A stretch of 24,830 nt of DNA from Lachnospiraceae bacterium UBA4711 (GCA_002404515.1 DHJV01000073.1:24283-49112); one strand, 5' to 3'; positions 7,936-15,958 are shown, counted from the stretch's first letter. Notes: a model not told the origin generated them from the letters alone. Numbers and translations: made by a program.

Positions 7936-7951
7936 TGTTTCACGTGAAACA
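7936..7951. promoter_or_regulatory. parS site 1 (ParB binding)
   Basis: TGTTTCACGTGAAACA, a perfect 16-base palindrome equal to the canonical chromosomal parS. The ParB gene is 1.7 kb away. Confidence 0.95.
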
Positions 7952-8174
7952 TATTGATAATCGTAAATTAAGATTCTATTCTATATTTATTAACACATAC
8001 TCGGTATAAATAAATAATAATTTGTTTTTTATATTTATTAAAAATTATAAATGTATATTGTACTATATATTTATCAATTAAATTGATTATTGTTTTATAA
8101 TTTAACATATTACACGTTACAGTTATTTATAAAATCAAAAACAGCCAGAGATAAAATTTATCAGTTATCTGTCG

Positions 8175-8203
8175 GTTTATCAGTGTTATTCACATTTAGA
8201 TAC
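8175..8203 (+). repeat. 29-bp direct repeat, copy 1, containing a DnaA-type box
   Basis: Matches the copy at 8239-8267 at 27 of 29 positions. The core is TTATTCACA followed by TTTAGATAC. The copies are spaced 64 bases apart, about six helical turns, which would put bound proteins on the same DNA face. Confidence 0.75.
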
Positions 8204-8238
8204 GAAACAGCAGGTACAGAAGAATGCAAATATCATGC

Positions 8239-8267
8239 GTTCATCAGTATTATTCACATTTAGATAC
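8239..8267 (+). repeat. 29-bp direct repeat, copy 2, containing a DnaA-type box
   Basis: Second copy of the repeat at 8175-8203, with two substitutions outside the TTATTCACA core. Together they form an iteron-like pair between parS sites 1 and 2. Confidence 0.75.
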
Positions 8268-8336
8268 TTGCAAATATTTTTAATCATATATTTCAGATTT
8301 TATTTTCATTTTATGTAAGGCATATGTTGCAGACAA

Positions 8337-8352
8337 TGTTTCACGTGAAACA
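8337..8352. promoter_or_regulatory. parS site 2 (ParB binding)
   Basis: Perfect TGTTTCACGTGAAACA. A DnaA-type box (TTATACACA, 8355-8363) begins 2 bases after it, so ParB and DnaA would compete for space or touch each other here. Confidence 0.95.
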
Positions 8353-8607
8353 TCTTATACACAGATATTTTTAAACTAATATGTCTGTACTAATTTCAAT
8401 TTTGATATTTGGAATACGATCAATTATTTATCTATAACAAATAAGATAATATTCTATTATTCTATACACCCTGTATGTTGCCTCAAATAGCACTAGAATT
8501 CACTTTGTCATATTTAAATTATTAGGATCATTTTGTTATCATTTATTACAAGTTCATTCATAATTAAATTTCAAATCACATCTCCATATATCATAATCTT
8601 ACAAACA

Positions 8608-8623
8608 TGTTTCACGTGAAACA
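8608..8623. promoter_or_regulatory. parS site 3 (ParB binding)
   Basis: Third perfect TGTTTCACGTGAAACA, about 200 bases upstream of parA. ParB spreading from it could cover the parA promoter and allow autoregulation; this is inference. Confidence 0.95.
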
Positions 8624-8791
8624 CTAAAATATTTACAATAACTAATATTTGTTTTACGAGTTTTCACTTAATTTCTATAAATTTTTCTATCATTTTTCAT
8701 ACATATTGTAATATACCTGTACTCAAATCTATATATTGTACATCTACAGCAAATTTACCCATATTTTGATATAGCGAAACATGTCAGGTAG

Positions 8792-8800
8792 TGCTATAAT
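8792..8800 (+). promoter_or_regulatory. extended -10 promoter of parA
   Basis: TGCTATAAT, a consensus -10 with the extended TGn motif. The base 17 upstream has no good -35 box, as is common for extended -10 promoters. The start codon is 23 bases downstream. Confidence 0.6.
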
Positions 8801-8823
8801 GACTATTATATGTGGAGGTTTTT

Positions 8824-9609
8824 ATGGGTAGAATCATTGCAGTCGCCAACCAGAAGGGCGGCGTAGGAAAAACAACAACATCAATCAATCTCGCAGCATG
8901 TCTGGCAGAAAAAGGGAAAAAGGTTCTGGCTGTCGACATGGACCCACAGGGTAATCTGACAAGTGGCCTTGGTATTGATAAGAATACCTTGGAATACACC
9001 ATTTATCATGCCATGAGTGGAGAGATTAATATCGGAGAGTGTATGATCGTTCATCCACTTCCTCATGAACTGGATTTAAGTGTTCTGCCGGCGAACCGTG
9101 ACCTGGCAGGCGCAGAAGTTGAATTGGTCGATGTCGAAGATCCACAGCATATACTAAAGAACCTGTTAAAAAGCGTAAAGAAAAAATATGATTTTATTAT
9201 CATTGATTGTCCACCGGCTCTCGGTATGTTGACGATCAATTCTATGACTGCGGCAGACACTGTCTTAGTGCCAATCCAGTGTGAATTTTTTGCTTTGGAT
9301 GGTCTCTCGCAGCTCATTTACACGATCAATCTGATTAAAAAGAAGCTAAACAAATCCCTCGAAATCGAAGGTGTTGTGTTTACGATGTATGACGCACGTA
9401 CGAACCTGTCTTTGGAGGTCGTAGAAAACGTCAAGAATAATTTGGATCAGTTTATATATAAAACCATTATTCCGAGAAATGTACGACTTGCAGAAGCACC
9501 TAGCTTTGGGCTTCCTATCAACCTGTATGACAGCCGGTCATCCGGTGCACAGGGATATCGGGATCTTGCAGACGAAGTAATCAATAATAAACTATACGCA
9601 AAATTATAA
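8824..9609 (+). CDS. parA: chromosome-partitioning ATPase ParA (Soj)
   Basis: A 261-residue deviant Walker ATPase that forms ATP-dependent dimers on DNA, is stimulated by ParB and helps segregate the origin; in Bacillus the homologue Soj also regulates DnaA. The deviant Walker A motif KGGVGKTT is at 11-18 with both signature lysines (K11, K16). DMDPQGN follows at 38-44, and IIDCPPALG is the Walker B region. The short N-terminus lacks the helix-turn-helix of plasmid ParA types, as expected for chromosomal Soj. The start at 8824 has GGAGG 5 bases upstream; an in-frame GTG at 8812 would include this site. parB follows after 26 bases. Confidence 0.96.
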   Translation: MGRIIAVANQKGGVGKTTTSINLAACLAEKGKKVLAVDMDPQGNLTSGLGIDKNTLEYTIYHAMSGEINIGECMIVHPLPHELDLSVLPANRDLAGAEVELVDVEDPQHILKNLLKSVKKKYDFIIIDCPPALGMLTINSMTAADTVLVPIQCEFFALDGLSQLIYTINLIKKKLNKSLEIEGVVFTMYDARTNLSLEVVENVKNNLDQFIYKTIIPRNVRLAEAPSFGLPINLYDSRSSGAQGYRDLADEVINNKLYAKL

Positions 9610-9635
9610 AAACACCTATTTGGGAGGAGAATGCT

Positions 9636-10556
9636 ATGGCACCAAAGCGAGGATTAGGTCGTGGACTAAGTAATTTAATTCCGACAGACGATACAACCGA
9701 AGAAGTCAGTACGAAGACATCCAAACAGACAAAGGCAGGCGCTGTTACGAAAACAGAGATTGTGAAAAAAGTAGAACAGACATTAAACATCAACCGAATT
9801 GAACCGAACAAGAATCAGCCAAGAAAAGAGTTCAACGAAGATGCATTACAGGAACTTGCAGATTCCATCAAACAGTTTGGTGTGATTGAACCATTGGTCG
9901 TAGTCAAGCGCAAGGGCTACTATGAACTGATTGCCGGTGAGCGCCGTTGGAGAGCAGCCCGGTTAGCCGGTCTGAAAGAAGTTCCAGTTGTCATCAAAGA
10001 TTACGACGATCAGCAGATTGTTGAGATTGCATTGATTGAGAATATCCAGCGTGAGGACTTAAATCCGATTGAAGAGGCACATGCCTACGAGCGGTTGATT
10101 CAGGAATTTAAATTAACACAGGATGAGGTTGCAGAACGTGTATCGAAAAGTCGTACGACTGTGACAAACGCACTCCGACTTTTGAAGCTGACAGAAAAGG
10201 TACAGCAGATGCTGATTGATGATATGCTGTCGACCGGACATGTCCGTGCATTGATTACAATCACAGATCCACAGTTACAGTACGAAACAGCAATGTATAT
10301 TTTTGACAAGAAGCTTTCCGTGCGTGAGACAGAGAGTTACGTCAAAAAATTATTAAATAAGAAGCCAAAAGAAAAGACATCCGAGAAAGAAGATGCCGAA
10401 CTTTCCTTCTTATATAAAGCGATTGAAAACCGCTTAAAGGAATCCCTTGGAACAAAGACAACCATCAAAGCAAAGACCAGGGATTCTGGAAAGATTGAAA
10501 TTGAATATTATTCACAGGAAGATTTGGAGCGTATTACACAATTGCTCGCACAATAA
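9636..10556 (+). CDS. parB: chromosome-partitioning protein ParB (Spo0J)
   Basis: A 306-residue parS-binding CTPase that loads at parS and spreads as a sliding clamp. RGLGRGLSNLIP near the N-terminus is the ParA-stimulating segment. The ParB/Srx domain carries GERRWRAARLAG starting at residue 101, with the arginine patch used for CTP binding and spreading, and ENIQREDLNPIEEA follows. A helix-turn-helix (LTQDEVAERVSKSRTTVTNALRLLKL) reads parS, and the C-terminal part is the dimerisation domain. GGGAGGAG precedes the ATG. The three perfect parS sites upstream of parA are its obvious targets. A Noc paralogue is not present in the window. Confidence 0.96.
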   Translation: MAPKRGLGRGLSNLIPTDDTTEEVSTKTSKQTKAGAVTKTEIVKKVEQTLNINRIEPNKNQPRKEFNEDALQELADSIKQFGVIEPLVVVKRKGYYELIAGERRWRAARLAGLKEVPVVIKDYDDQQIVEIALIENIQREDLNPIEEAHAYERLIQEFKLTQDEVAERVSKSRTTVTNALRLLKLTEKVQQMLIDDMLSTGHVRALITITDPQLQYETAMYIFDKKLSVRETESYVKKLLNKKPKEKTSEKEDAELSFLYKAIENRLKESLGTKTTIKAKTRDSGKIEIEYYSQEDLERITQLLAQ

Positions 10557-10577
10557 AATCGAAAAGAGGAAAACTTC

Positions 10578-11144
10578 ATGGAAGAGGCTAAGATATTTGG
10601 TATGAAAATGTCTTCTGCTGTCACAATCCTTTGTATTTTGGTCGTTTTACTCATAATTCTAATCATTTTTATTATTCATAAGATGAATGTGATGGCAAGG
10701 AAATATGAGATGCTTATGAGCGGCAAAAAAGGTGCGGATCTGGAGAAGATTATTCGTATTCGTTTTAAAGAGATGGATCAGGTCAAGGCAAATGCCAGAC
10801 GTGTAACAAAGGAACACCGGCAGATCAAGAAACATCTGTCCTCATGTATCAGCAAATACGCGCTTGTCAAGTACGATGCATTTGACAAGATGGCAGGAAA
10901 ACTAAGTTTCGTCATCGCTTTGTTAAACGATGAAAATTCCGGCATCCTACTGAACTCGATGCACTCGCGAGAAGGCTGTTTCACCTATGCGAAGGAAATT
11001 GTAAACGGTGAATCCTACATCCAGCTTTCATCGGAAGAAAAAGAAGCATTGGAACAGGCAAAGACCGTAGAAGAAGAAATTCAGGATATGACAAAAGAAG
11101 CAGAATTTGAAGATGCCGATGGTAATCTGAATTTTGATGCATAA
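10578..11144 (+). CDS. DUF4446 family membrane-anchored protein
   Basis: A 188-residue protein with one N-terminal membrane helix (about 12-33), a charged, probably coiled-coil segment (45-90), and the conserved DUF4446 core: YDAFDKMAGKLSFVIALLNDENSGILLNSMHSREG followed by TYAKEI and LSSEEKEAL. The function is unknown, but the family is commonly found directly after parB in Clostridia, as here (21 bases after parB, GAGGAAAA ribosome binding site). It is probably cotranscribed with parAB. A role at the membrane in segregation or cell-cycle control is a guess from neighbourhood only. Confidence 0.85.
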   Translation: MEEAKIFGMKMSSAVTILCILVVLLIILIIFIIHKMNVMARKYEMLMSGKKGADLEKIIRIRFKEMDQVKANARRVTKEHRQIKKHLSSCISKYALVKYDAFDKMAGKLSFVIALLNDENSGILLNSMHSREGCFTYAKEIVNGESYIQLSSEEKEALEQAKTVEEEIQDMTKEAEFEDADGNLNFDA

Positions 11145-11238
11145 TCAGGTCACAATATTATAATGATACAAAAAATTTGATATCAATTTTTTAACAAATA
11201 TTTTAAACTACTATTATAAATAAGAAAGGACGACAATT

Positions 11239-12516
11239 ATGTTAGACATTAAATTTGTTCGTGAAAACCCAGACGCTGTAAAGGAGAATATCAAGAAGAA
11301 GTTTCAGGATGAAAAACTTCCATTAGTAGATGAAGTCATCGAGCTTGACAAGCAGGCAAGAGCCCTTCAGCAGGAAGCCGATGAGCTTCGTGCAAAGAAG
11401 AACGCTATTGCAAAGCAGATTGGTGCTTTGATGGCACAGGGCAAGAAGGAAGAGGCAGAAGAAGTTAAGAAGGAAGTTGCAAAGAACGCAGCCCGTCTGG
11501 CAGAGCTGGAGAAGCAGGAGCCTCAGGTACGTGAAGAGTTAAAGAAAAAAATGATGGTTATTCCTAATATCATTGATCCAACTGTTCCAATCGGCAAAGA
11601 CGATTCTGAGAATGTAGAGCTGGAGCGCTTTGGCGAGCCGGTTGTTCCAGATTTCGAGGTACCTTATCATACAGACATCATGGAAAAGCTGAATGGTATT
11701 GATCTTGACAGCGCAAGAAAGGTAGCCGGAAATGGTTTCTACTACCTGATGGGTGACATCGCAAGACTGCACTCCGCTGTTATCAGCTACGCAAGAGATT
11801 TCATGATTGACCGTGGATTTACTTACTGTATACCACCTTTCATGATCCGCAGCAACGTTGTAACCGGCGTTATGAGTTTTGCAGAAATGGATGCCATGAT
11901 GTACAAGATTGAGGGTGAGGATCTGTATCTGATCGGTACAAGCGAGCACTCTATGATTGGTAAATTCATCGACACAATGACTCCGGAGGAAGAGCTTCCG
12001 AAAACTCTGACAAGCTACTCTCCATGCTTCCGTAAAGAGAAGGGTGCACATGGTATTGAAGAGCGTGGCGTTTATCGTATCCACCAGTTTGAGAAGCAGG
12101 AAATGATCGTAGTCTGCAAGCCTGAGGACAGCAAGATGTGGTTTGACAAGCTGTGGAAGAATACCGTTGATTTGTTCCGTTCTATGGATATTCCGGTTCG
12201 TACAATCGAGTGCTGTTCTGGTGATCTGGCAGACTTAAAGGTAAAATCCTACGACGTTGAAGCATGGTCTCCACGTCAGAAAAAATATTTCGAGGTTGGC
12301 AGCTGTTCAAACCTCGGTGATGCACAGGCACGTCGTCTTGGCATCAAGGTAAAGGGCAAGGATGGAAAATATTTTGCTCACACATTGAACAACACTGTTG
12401 TTGCTCCACCTCGTATGCTGATTGCATTCCTGGAGAACAACCTGAACGAAGATGGAAGCATCAACATTCCAAAGGTGCTTCAGCCATATATGGGCGGTAA
12501 GACAAAAATCTGTTAA
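11239..12516 (+). CDS. serS: seryl-tRNA synthetase
   Basis: A 425-residue class II synthetase. The N-terminal long coiled-coil arm (about 25-105) that grips the long variable arm of tRNA-Ser is followed by the catalytic domain. Motif 2 is CFRKEKGAHG...ERGVYRIHQFEKQEM (about 261-287), and motif 3 includes the Arg of APPRMLIAFLE near residue 392. The serine-binding strand reads GTSEHSM where most bacterial enzymes have a TAEVP-like sequence, and motif 3 is preceded by VGSCSNLGDAQARR instead of ISSCSN. These are sequence variants, not losses. AAAGGA precedes the ATG. The 94-base gap to the preceding gene is too short for a T-box and may hold a weak promoter. Confidence 0.95.
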   Translation: MLDIKFVRENPDAVKENIKKKFQDEKLPLVDEVIELDKQARALQQEADELRAKKNAIAKQIGALMAQGKKEEAEEVKKEVAKNAARLAELEKQEPQVREELKKKMMVIPNIIDPTVPIGKDDSENVELERFGEPVVPDFEVPYHTDIMEKLNGIDLDSARKVAGNGFYYLMGDIARLHSAVISYARDFMIDRGFTYCIPPFMIRSNVVTGVMSFAEMDAMMYKIEGEDLYLIGTSEHSMIGKFIDTMTPEEELPKTLTSYSPCFRKEKGAHGIEERGVYRIHQFEKQEMIVVCKPEDSKMWFDKLWKNTVDLFRSMDIPVRTIECCSGDLADLKVKSYDVEAWSPRQKKYFEVGSCSNLGDAQARRLGIKVKGKDGKYFAHTLNNTVVAPPRMLIAFLENNLNEDGSINIPKVLQPYMGGKTKIC

Positions 12517-12518
12517 TC

Positions 12519-12537
12519 CATTTCCCATGCGGAAATG
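12519..12537 (+). other. small hairpin between serS and the DUF3881 gene
   Basis: CATTTCC and GGAAATG form a 7-bp stem with a 5-base loop in the 32-base gap. No T-run follows, so it is more likely an mRNA-stability or translation element than a terminator; it ends a few bases before the GGAGG site. Confidence 0.35.
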
Positions 12538-12548
12538 CTGGAGGTAAT

Positions 12549-13424
12549 ATGCATACTTATCTACGTGCGATCGGTTTTCGCGAATGTAAAAATAGACAGC
12601 AATTGGAAGATATTTATCGTCACACGTTGAATACTCCAAACCGTAAGATTATGACAACAATCAGCATAGATACGTCATTGTTGCAGTTTGAAAAAGATTT
12701 TGGTAAGAATTTCGGACTCTCGCTGGTCGGTGAATATGACATCAAGGGTTCTTTATCCATTGAACATTATTTTCCTTATCTGAAAGGAGATCGGTTCATG
12801 CAGTTTGAGAACATCACGATTCAGAAACAAACTGACAAGGAAAGCTATGCGGGAGTCTGTGAAGATTACCATCTTGGTATGACAATTATCTTCTATGTCA
12901 TCAATATCGCAGATTATGCAAAATCCAAATGGCTGAACTATTCCAACCGGCAGATCACGAAAGTCAGATTTTCTGCTTTATCTGTAGCTGGAACGATCCT
13001 GCTTGGCATGCATCATTCCAAGCACCAGATAGCTGTCGAATCAAAAGGACGGAACCGCAGAAATCAGTTGCTCGATGCAGCACGGAATGGTGATACCGAC
13101 GCAATGGAACAACTGACCTATGATGAAATGAACACCTATACTTCGATTTCTTCCAGAGTCATCAAGGAGGATGTTCTTTCAATCATCGATACAAGTTTTA
13201 TGCCTTGCGGCGTGGAATGCGACCATTACATGGTTATCGGAAATATTTATGCAGTGGAGAAACTGCAAAATTTATATAGCAAAGAGATCGTCTATAATTT
13301 GCTGATTGAAGCAAATGGACTGATGATCAACGTTGGCATCAATGAAGCAGATTTACAGGGAGAACCAAAGGTCGGCAGACGGTTCCGCGGAGAAATCTGG
13401 TTACAGGGTGTCGTGACAATATAA
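12549..13424 (+). CDS. DUF3881 family protein
   Basis: A 291-residue soluble protein with no membrane segment or signal peptide. The opening MHTYLRAIGF and the region SIEHYFPYLKG...YHLGMTIIFYVIN look like DUF3881, a family I associate with Lachnospiraceae. Function is unknown, and no catalytic motif stands out; the acidic LSIIDTSFMPCGVECDHYMVIGNI segment near the C-terminus appears to be a conserved fold element. It sits 32 bases after serS with a GGAGG site, and the ROK kinase follows after 23 bases, so it is inside a run of plus-strand genes. Confidence 0.75.
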   Translation: MHTYLRAIGFRECKNRQQLEDIYRHTLNTPNRKIMTTISIDTSLLQFEKDFGKNFGLSLVGEYDIKGSLSIEHYFPYLKGDRFMQFENITIQKQTDKESYAGVCEDYHLGMTIIFYVINIADYAKSKWLNYSNRQITKVRFSALSVAGTILLGMHHSKHQIAVESKGRNRRNQLLDAARNGDTDAMEQLTYDEMNTYTSISSRVIKEDVLSIIDTSFMPCGVECDHYMVIGNIYAVEKLQNLYSKEIVYNLLIEANGLMINVGINEADLQGEPKVGRRFRGEIWLQGVVTI

Positions 13425-13447
13425 TATACTTTCAGGAAGGAGATTTT

Positions 13448-14413
13448 ATGTATCTAGTATTTGACGTAGGCGGAACTTTTGTAAAATACGCCTGGATGAG
13501 TGTAGATGGTGATATCCAGGAAAAGGGAAAATACCCAACTCCGACCAAGGAAGGGGAATCTGTACCAGAATTCGTAGAATCTCTCGGACAGATTTATGAC
13601 AAATACAAAGATCAGGGCGTAGAGGGAATTGCCCTCTCTCTGCCTGGACTTATTGACGCGGAAAATGGTATCATCCGAAACGGCGGTGGTATCAAATACC
13701 TGAAGGACGCACATTTGGCCAAGCTGCTCGGTGCGCGCTGTAATGGTGTGAAGATTTCCATGGAAAACGATGGAAAATGTGCAGCCCTTGCCGAAGTCTG
13801 GATGGGAAATGCCAAAGGCTGTAAGAATGCAGCCGTTGTTATCCTTGGAACCGGTATCGGCGGTGGTATCGTTATCAACGGTCATGTACATCGTGGAAAA
13901 GATCTGTCTGCCGGAGAATTATCATATTTCTTCGCAGATACTCTGACAAGAAAAGACGTGGACAAGATCTTTGATATTGATTCGATCAGTGATATGGAAG
14001 AAGAGTACGAGAAGCTTCCTTATCTGTGGTCTACGACTTTTTCGACACGTGCATTTGTGTATCAGGTAGCGATGGCAAAGGGATTAAACCCAAAGGAATT
14101 AAACGGAGAGATCATCTACAAATGGGCAGATGAAGGTGATCCGGTTACGCTGGAATTATTGGAAGACTTTTATTTCACAACTGCAAAATATCTGTTCAAC
14201 ATCTTTGCAGTTGTCGATCCGGATATCATCTTACTTGGTGGTGGTATCAGCGCGCAGCCTGCATTCGTAGACGGTGTAAAGCGCTATGTAGAAAAGTTAA
14301 AGTCCATTAGTATGATTACAAATTTCATCAAGGTTGATGTATGTAAGTTTGGAAATGATTCGAATCTGCTCGGTGCTCTTTACAACTTCCGACAGATGTA
14401 TCTGGGAAATTAG
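13448..14413 (+). CDS. ROK family sugar kinase, probable beta-glucoside kinase
   Basis: A 321-residue ROK kinase. DVGGTFVK (6-13) is the phosphate-1 loop, SLPGLID is the next ATPase strand, ENDGKCAALAE carries the catalytic Asp, and ILGTGIGGGIV is the second phosphate-binding segment. The zinc-binding CxCGxxGC motif of most ROK kinases is absent: after AGELSYFFAD there is an acidic stretch instead. Phosphorylation of glucose or of an intact beta-glucoside is possible. The latter (BglK-like activity) is favoured because the next plus-strand gene is a GH1 enzyme with a phosphate-binding signature. AGGAAGGAG precedes the ATG. The 3' end is transcribed in antisense by the tRNA-Arg unit. Confidence 0.8.
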   Translation: MYLVFDVGGTFVKYAWMSVDGDIQEKGKYPTPTKEGESVPEFVESLGQIYDKYKDQGVEGIALSLPGLIDAENGIIRNGGGIKYLKDAHLAKLLGARCNGVKISMENDGKCAALAEVWMGNAKGCKNAAVVILGTGIGGGIVINGHVHRGKDLSAGELSYFFADTLTRKDVDKIFDIDSISDMEEEYEKLPYLWSTTFSTRAFVYQVAMAKGLNPKELNGEIIYKWADEGDPVTLELLEDFYFTTAKYLFNIFAVVDPDIILLGGGISAQPAFVDGVKRYVEKLKSISMITNFIKVDVCKFGNDSNLLGALYNFRQMYLGN

Positions 14414-14425
14414 GCAATAAAAAAA

Positions 14426-14499
14426 TGTTCCCGAGGCGATTCGAACGCCCGACCTACCGCTTAGGAGGCGGTTGCTCTATCCTGCTGAGCTACGGAAAC
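14426..14499 (-). tRNA. tRNA-Arg (anticodon CCT)
   Basis: A 74-base cloverleaf: acceptor GTTTCCG/CGGGAAC with discriminator A, D stem GCTC/GAGC, anticodon stem ACCGC/GCGGT with loop CTCCTAA (anticodon CCT, reading AGG), T stem GGGCG/CGCCT (one G-U-type closure) around TTCGAAT. CCA is not encoded. Five T follow the discriminator directly, so the transcript may end just at the ROK gene stop. It lies opposite to both flanking genes. Confidence 0.95.
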
Positions 14500-14511
14500 A
14501 AATCGTTATCT

Positions 14512-14540
14512 ATTTTATAATATTTTTGATAGGAGGTCAA
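14512..14540 (-). promoter_or_regulatory. promoter of tRNA-Arg, overlapping the GH1 ribosome binding site
   Basis: TTGACC (14540-14535), 17-base spacer, TAAAAT (14517-14512) on the minus strand. The -35 box shares bases with the AGGAGG site (14531-14536) of the GH1 gene. A possible plus-strand -10 (TATAAT, 14516-14521) overlaps the minus -10, so the two promoters may exclude each other. Confidence 0.65.
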
Positions 14541-14545
14541 TATCC

Positions 14546-15958
14546 ATGATTTTAAAAAAAATGAAACCAATGCCAAAAGATTTTCTGTGGGGTGCTTCTA
14601 CCAGTGCATATCAGGTAGAAGGTGCAAACCTGACACATGGAAAAGGACCAAGTGTACAGGATATCAAGAAGGTACCGGAAGGCACCAGTGAATTAGATGT
14701 ATGTGCTGATTTCTATCATCACTACAAAGAAGATATCGCATTGATGGCAGAGATGGGATTTAAGACATTCCGTTTTTCAATCGCGTGGACACGTATTCTT
14801 CCGGAAGGAACCGGTGCGATCAATCAGGAAGGTATCGATTTCTACAACAACGTCATCAACGAATGTCTAAAATACAACATTGAGCCACTTGTTACGATGT
14901 TCCATTTTGATCTTCCGGCAGCCCTTGAAAAAAAAGGTGGATGGTCAAGAAGAGAGAGTGTCGACGAATTCGTAAACTTCGCAAAGATTCTCTACGAAAA
15001 CTATGGTGATCGTGTAAAATACTGGCTCACCATCAATGAACAGAATGTATTAACCTTAAATGGAGAAGTGATTGGCACCTGTGATTTAAAGGGTGTGGAT
15101 AATAAATACAAGAAACTATATCAGGAAAATCATCACATGCTGCTTGCACAGGCAAAGGCTATGGCTCTGTGTCATGAGATGGTTCCCGGTGGAAAGATTG
15201 GTCCTGCACCAAACATTTCCCTTGTCTATCCGGCAAGCTGCAAGCCAAAGGATGTATTAGCGGCACAAAACTTAAATGCAATCCGTAACTGGCTGTATCT
15301 TGATATGGCTGTTTTCGGTCGTTACAACAATCTCGTATGGGCGTTCTTAGAGGAACATGATGCGACTCCTGTTATTGAGGATGGCGACATGGATATTATG
15401 GCAAGTGCACATCCGGATTTTATTGGATTTAACTACTATTCTACAGCAACCGTAGAATGGAATGATGGAACAGATCCAGCAGGCAGAGGAGATCAGCAGA
15501 TCAGTGGAGATGAACCTGGCGTATTTAAGGCTTACCCAAATCCAAATCTGCTTCGCACCGAATTTGGATGGGAAATTGATCCAGATGGTTTCCGTGCAAC
15601 GATGCGTGAGATCTACAGCCGTTATCACCTGCCAATGATTGTCACTGAGAACGGTCTTGGTGCTTACGATAAGCTGACAGAAGATGGCAAAGTACATGAC
15701 CAGTATCGTATCGAATATTTAAGAAAGCATATTGAGCAGATCAAGCTTGCATGCTCCGAAGGTGTAGAGATGATGGGGTACTGTCCATGGTCAGCAATTG
15801 ACCTTGTATCAACTCATGAAGGTGTTGTAAAGCGCTATGGATTTATCTATGTAAACCGTGACGAATTTGATTTGAAAGATCTTGCCAGATATAAGAAGGA
15901 TTCCTTCTACTGGTACAAGAAGGTCATCGAGACAAATGGAGAAGATTTGACAGATTAA
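14546..15958 (+). CDS. GH1 glycosidase, probable 6-phospho-beta-glucosidase
   Basis: A 470-residue glycoside hydrolase family 1 enzyme. The acid/base Glu is E165 in TINEQN, the nucleophile is E368 in VTENG, and the N-terminal signature is FLWGASTSAYQVEGA. Near the C-terminus S422, K429 and Y431 in DLVS...KRYGFIY match the loop that binds the substrate 6-phosphate in 6-phospho-beta-glucosidases, whereas plain beta-glucosidases lack it. There is no signal peptide, so the enzyme is cytoplasmic. No PTS permease is adjacent; the upstream ROK kinase could supply the phosphorylated substrate. AGGAGG lies 9 bases before the ATG. The gene is separated from the ROK gene only by the antisense tRNA-Arg. 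Confidence 0.88.
   Translation: MILKKMKPMPKDFLWGASTSAYQVEGANLTHGKGPSVQDIKKVPEGTSELDVCADFYHHYKEDIALMAEMGFKTFRFSIAWTRILPEGTGAINQEGIDFYNNVINECLKYNIEPLVTMFHFDLPAALEKKGGWSRRESVDEFVNFAKILYENYGDRVKYWLTINEQNVLTLNGEVIGTCDLKGVDNKYKKLYQENHHMLLAQAKAMALCHEMVPGGKIGPAPNISLVYPASCKPKDVLAAQNLNAIRNWLYLDMAVFGRYNNLVWAFLEEHDATPVIEDGDMDIMASAHPDFIGFNYYSTATVEWNDGTDPAGRGDQQISGDEPGVFKAYPNPNLLRTEFGWEIDPDGFRATMREIYSRYHLPMIVTENGLGAYDKLTEDGKVHDQYRIEYLRKHIEQIKLACSEGVEMMGYCPWSAIDLVSTHEGVVKRYGFIYVNRDEFDLKDLARYKKDSFYWYKKVIETNGEDLTD

Larger units (their letters stand above)
7650..8800 (+). other. AT-rich gene-free parS / DnaA-box region (candidate origin or ParB-DnaA centre)
   Basis: No frame of useful length exists in about 1.15 kb, and the composition is far more AT-rich than the rest of the window. 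It carries three perfect parS sites and six matches to the DnaA-box consensus TTATNCACA: 7855-7863 (+), 7868-7876 (-), 7923-7931 (-), 8186-8194 (+), 8250-8258 (+), 8355-8363 (+). Near-matches occur at 7823-7831 (TTATCAACA) and 7896-7904 (TTTTCCACA). The stretch 7951-8110 is almost pure A/T and could unwind easily. parA starts right after it. Whether it is the working replication origin, an auxiliary DnaA-binding region or mainly a ParB loading centre cannot be decided here, since dnaA is not in the window. Confidence 0.7.

Noticed and set aside
8175..8267. CRISPR array
   Set aside because: Only two repeat copies with a 35-base gap, no third copy and no cas genes; the core is a DnaA-type box.
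7562..8823. Hidden genes or tRNAs in the AT-rich block
   Set aside because: All frames are closed by frequent stops, no cloverleaf can be drawn, and the known elements are binding sites.
11145..11238. T-box or other riboswitch upstream of serS
   Set aside because: The gap is under 100 bases, with no T-box sequence or stem-antiterminator pair visible.
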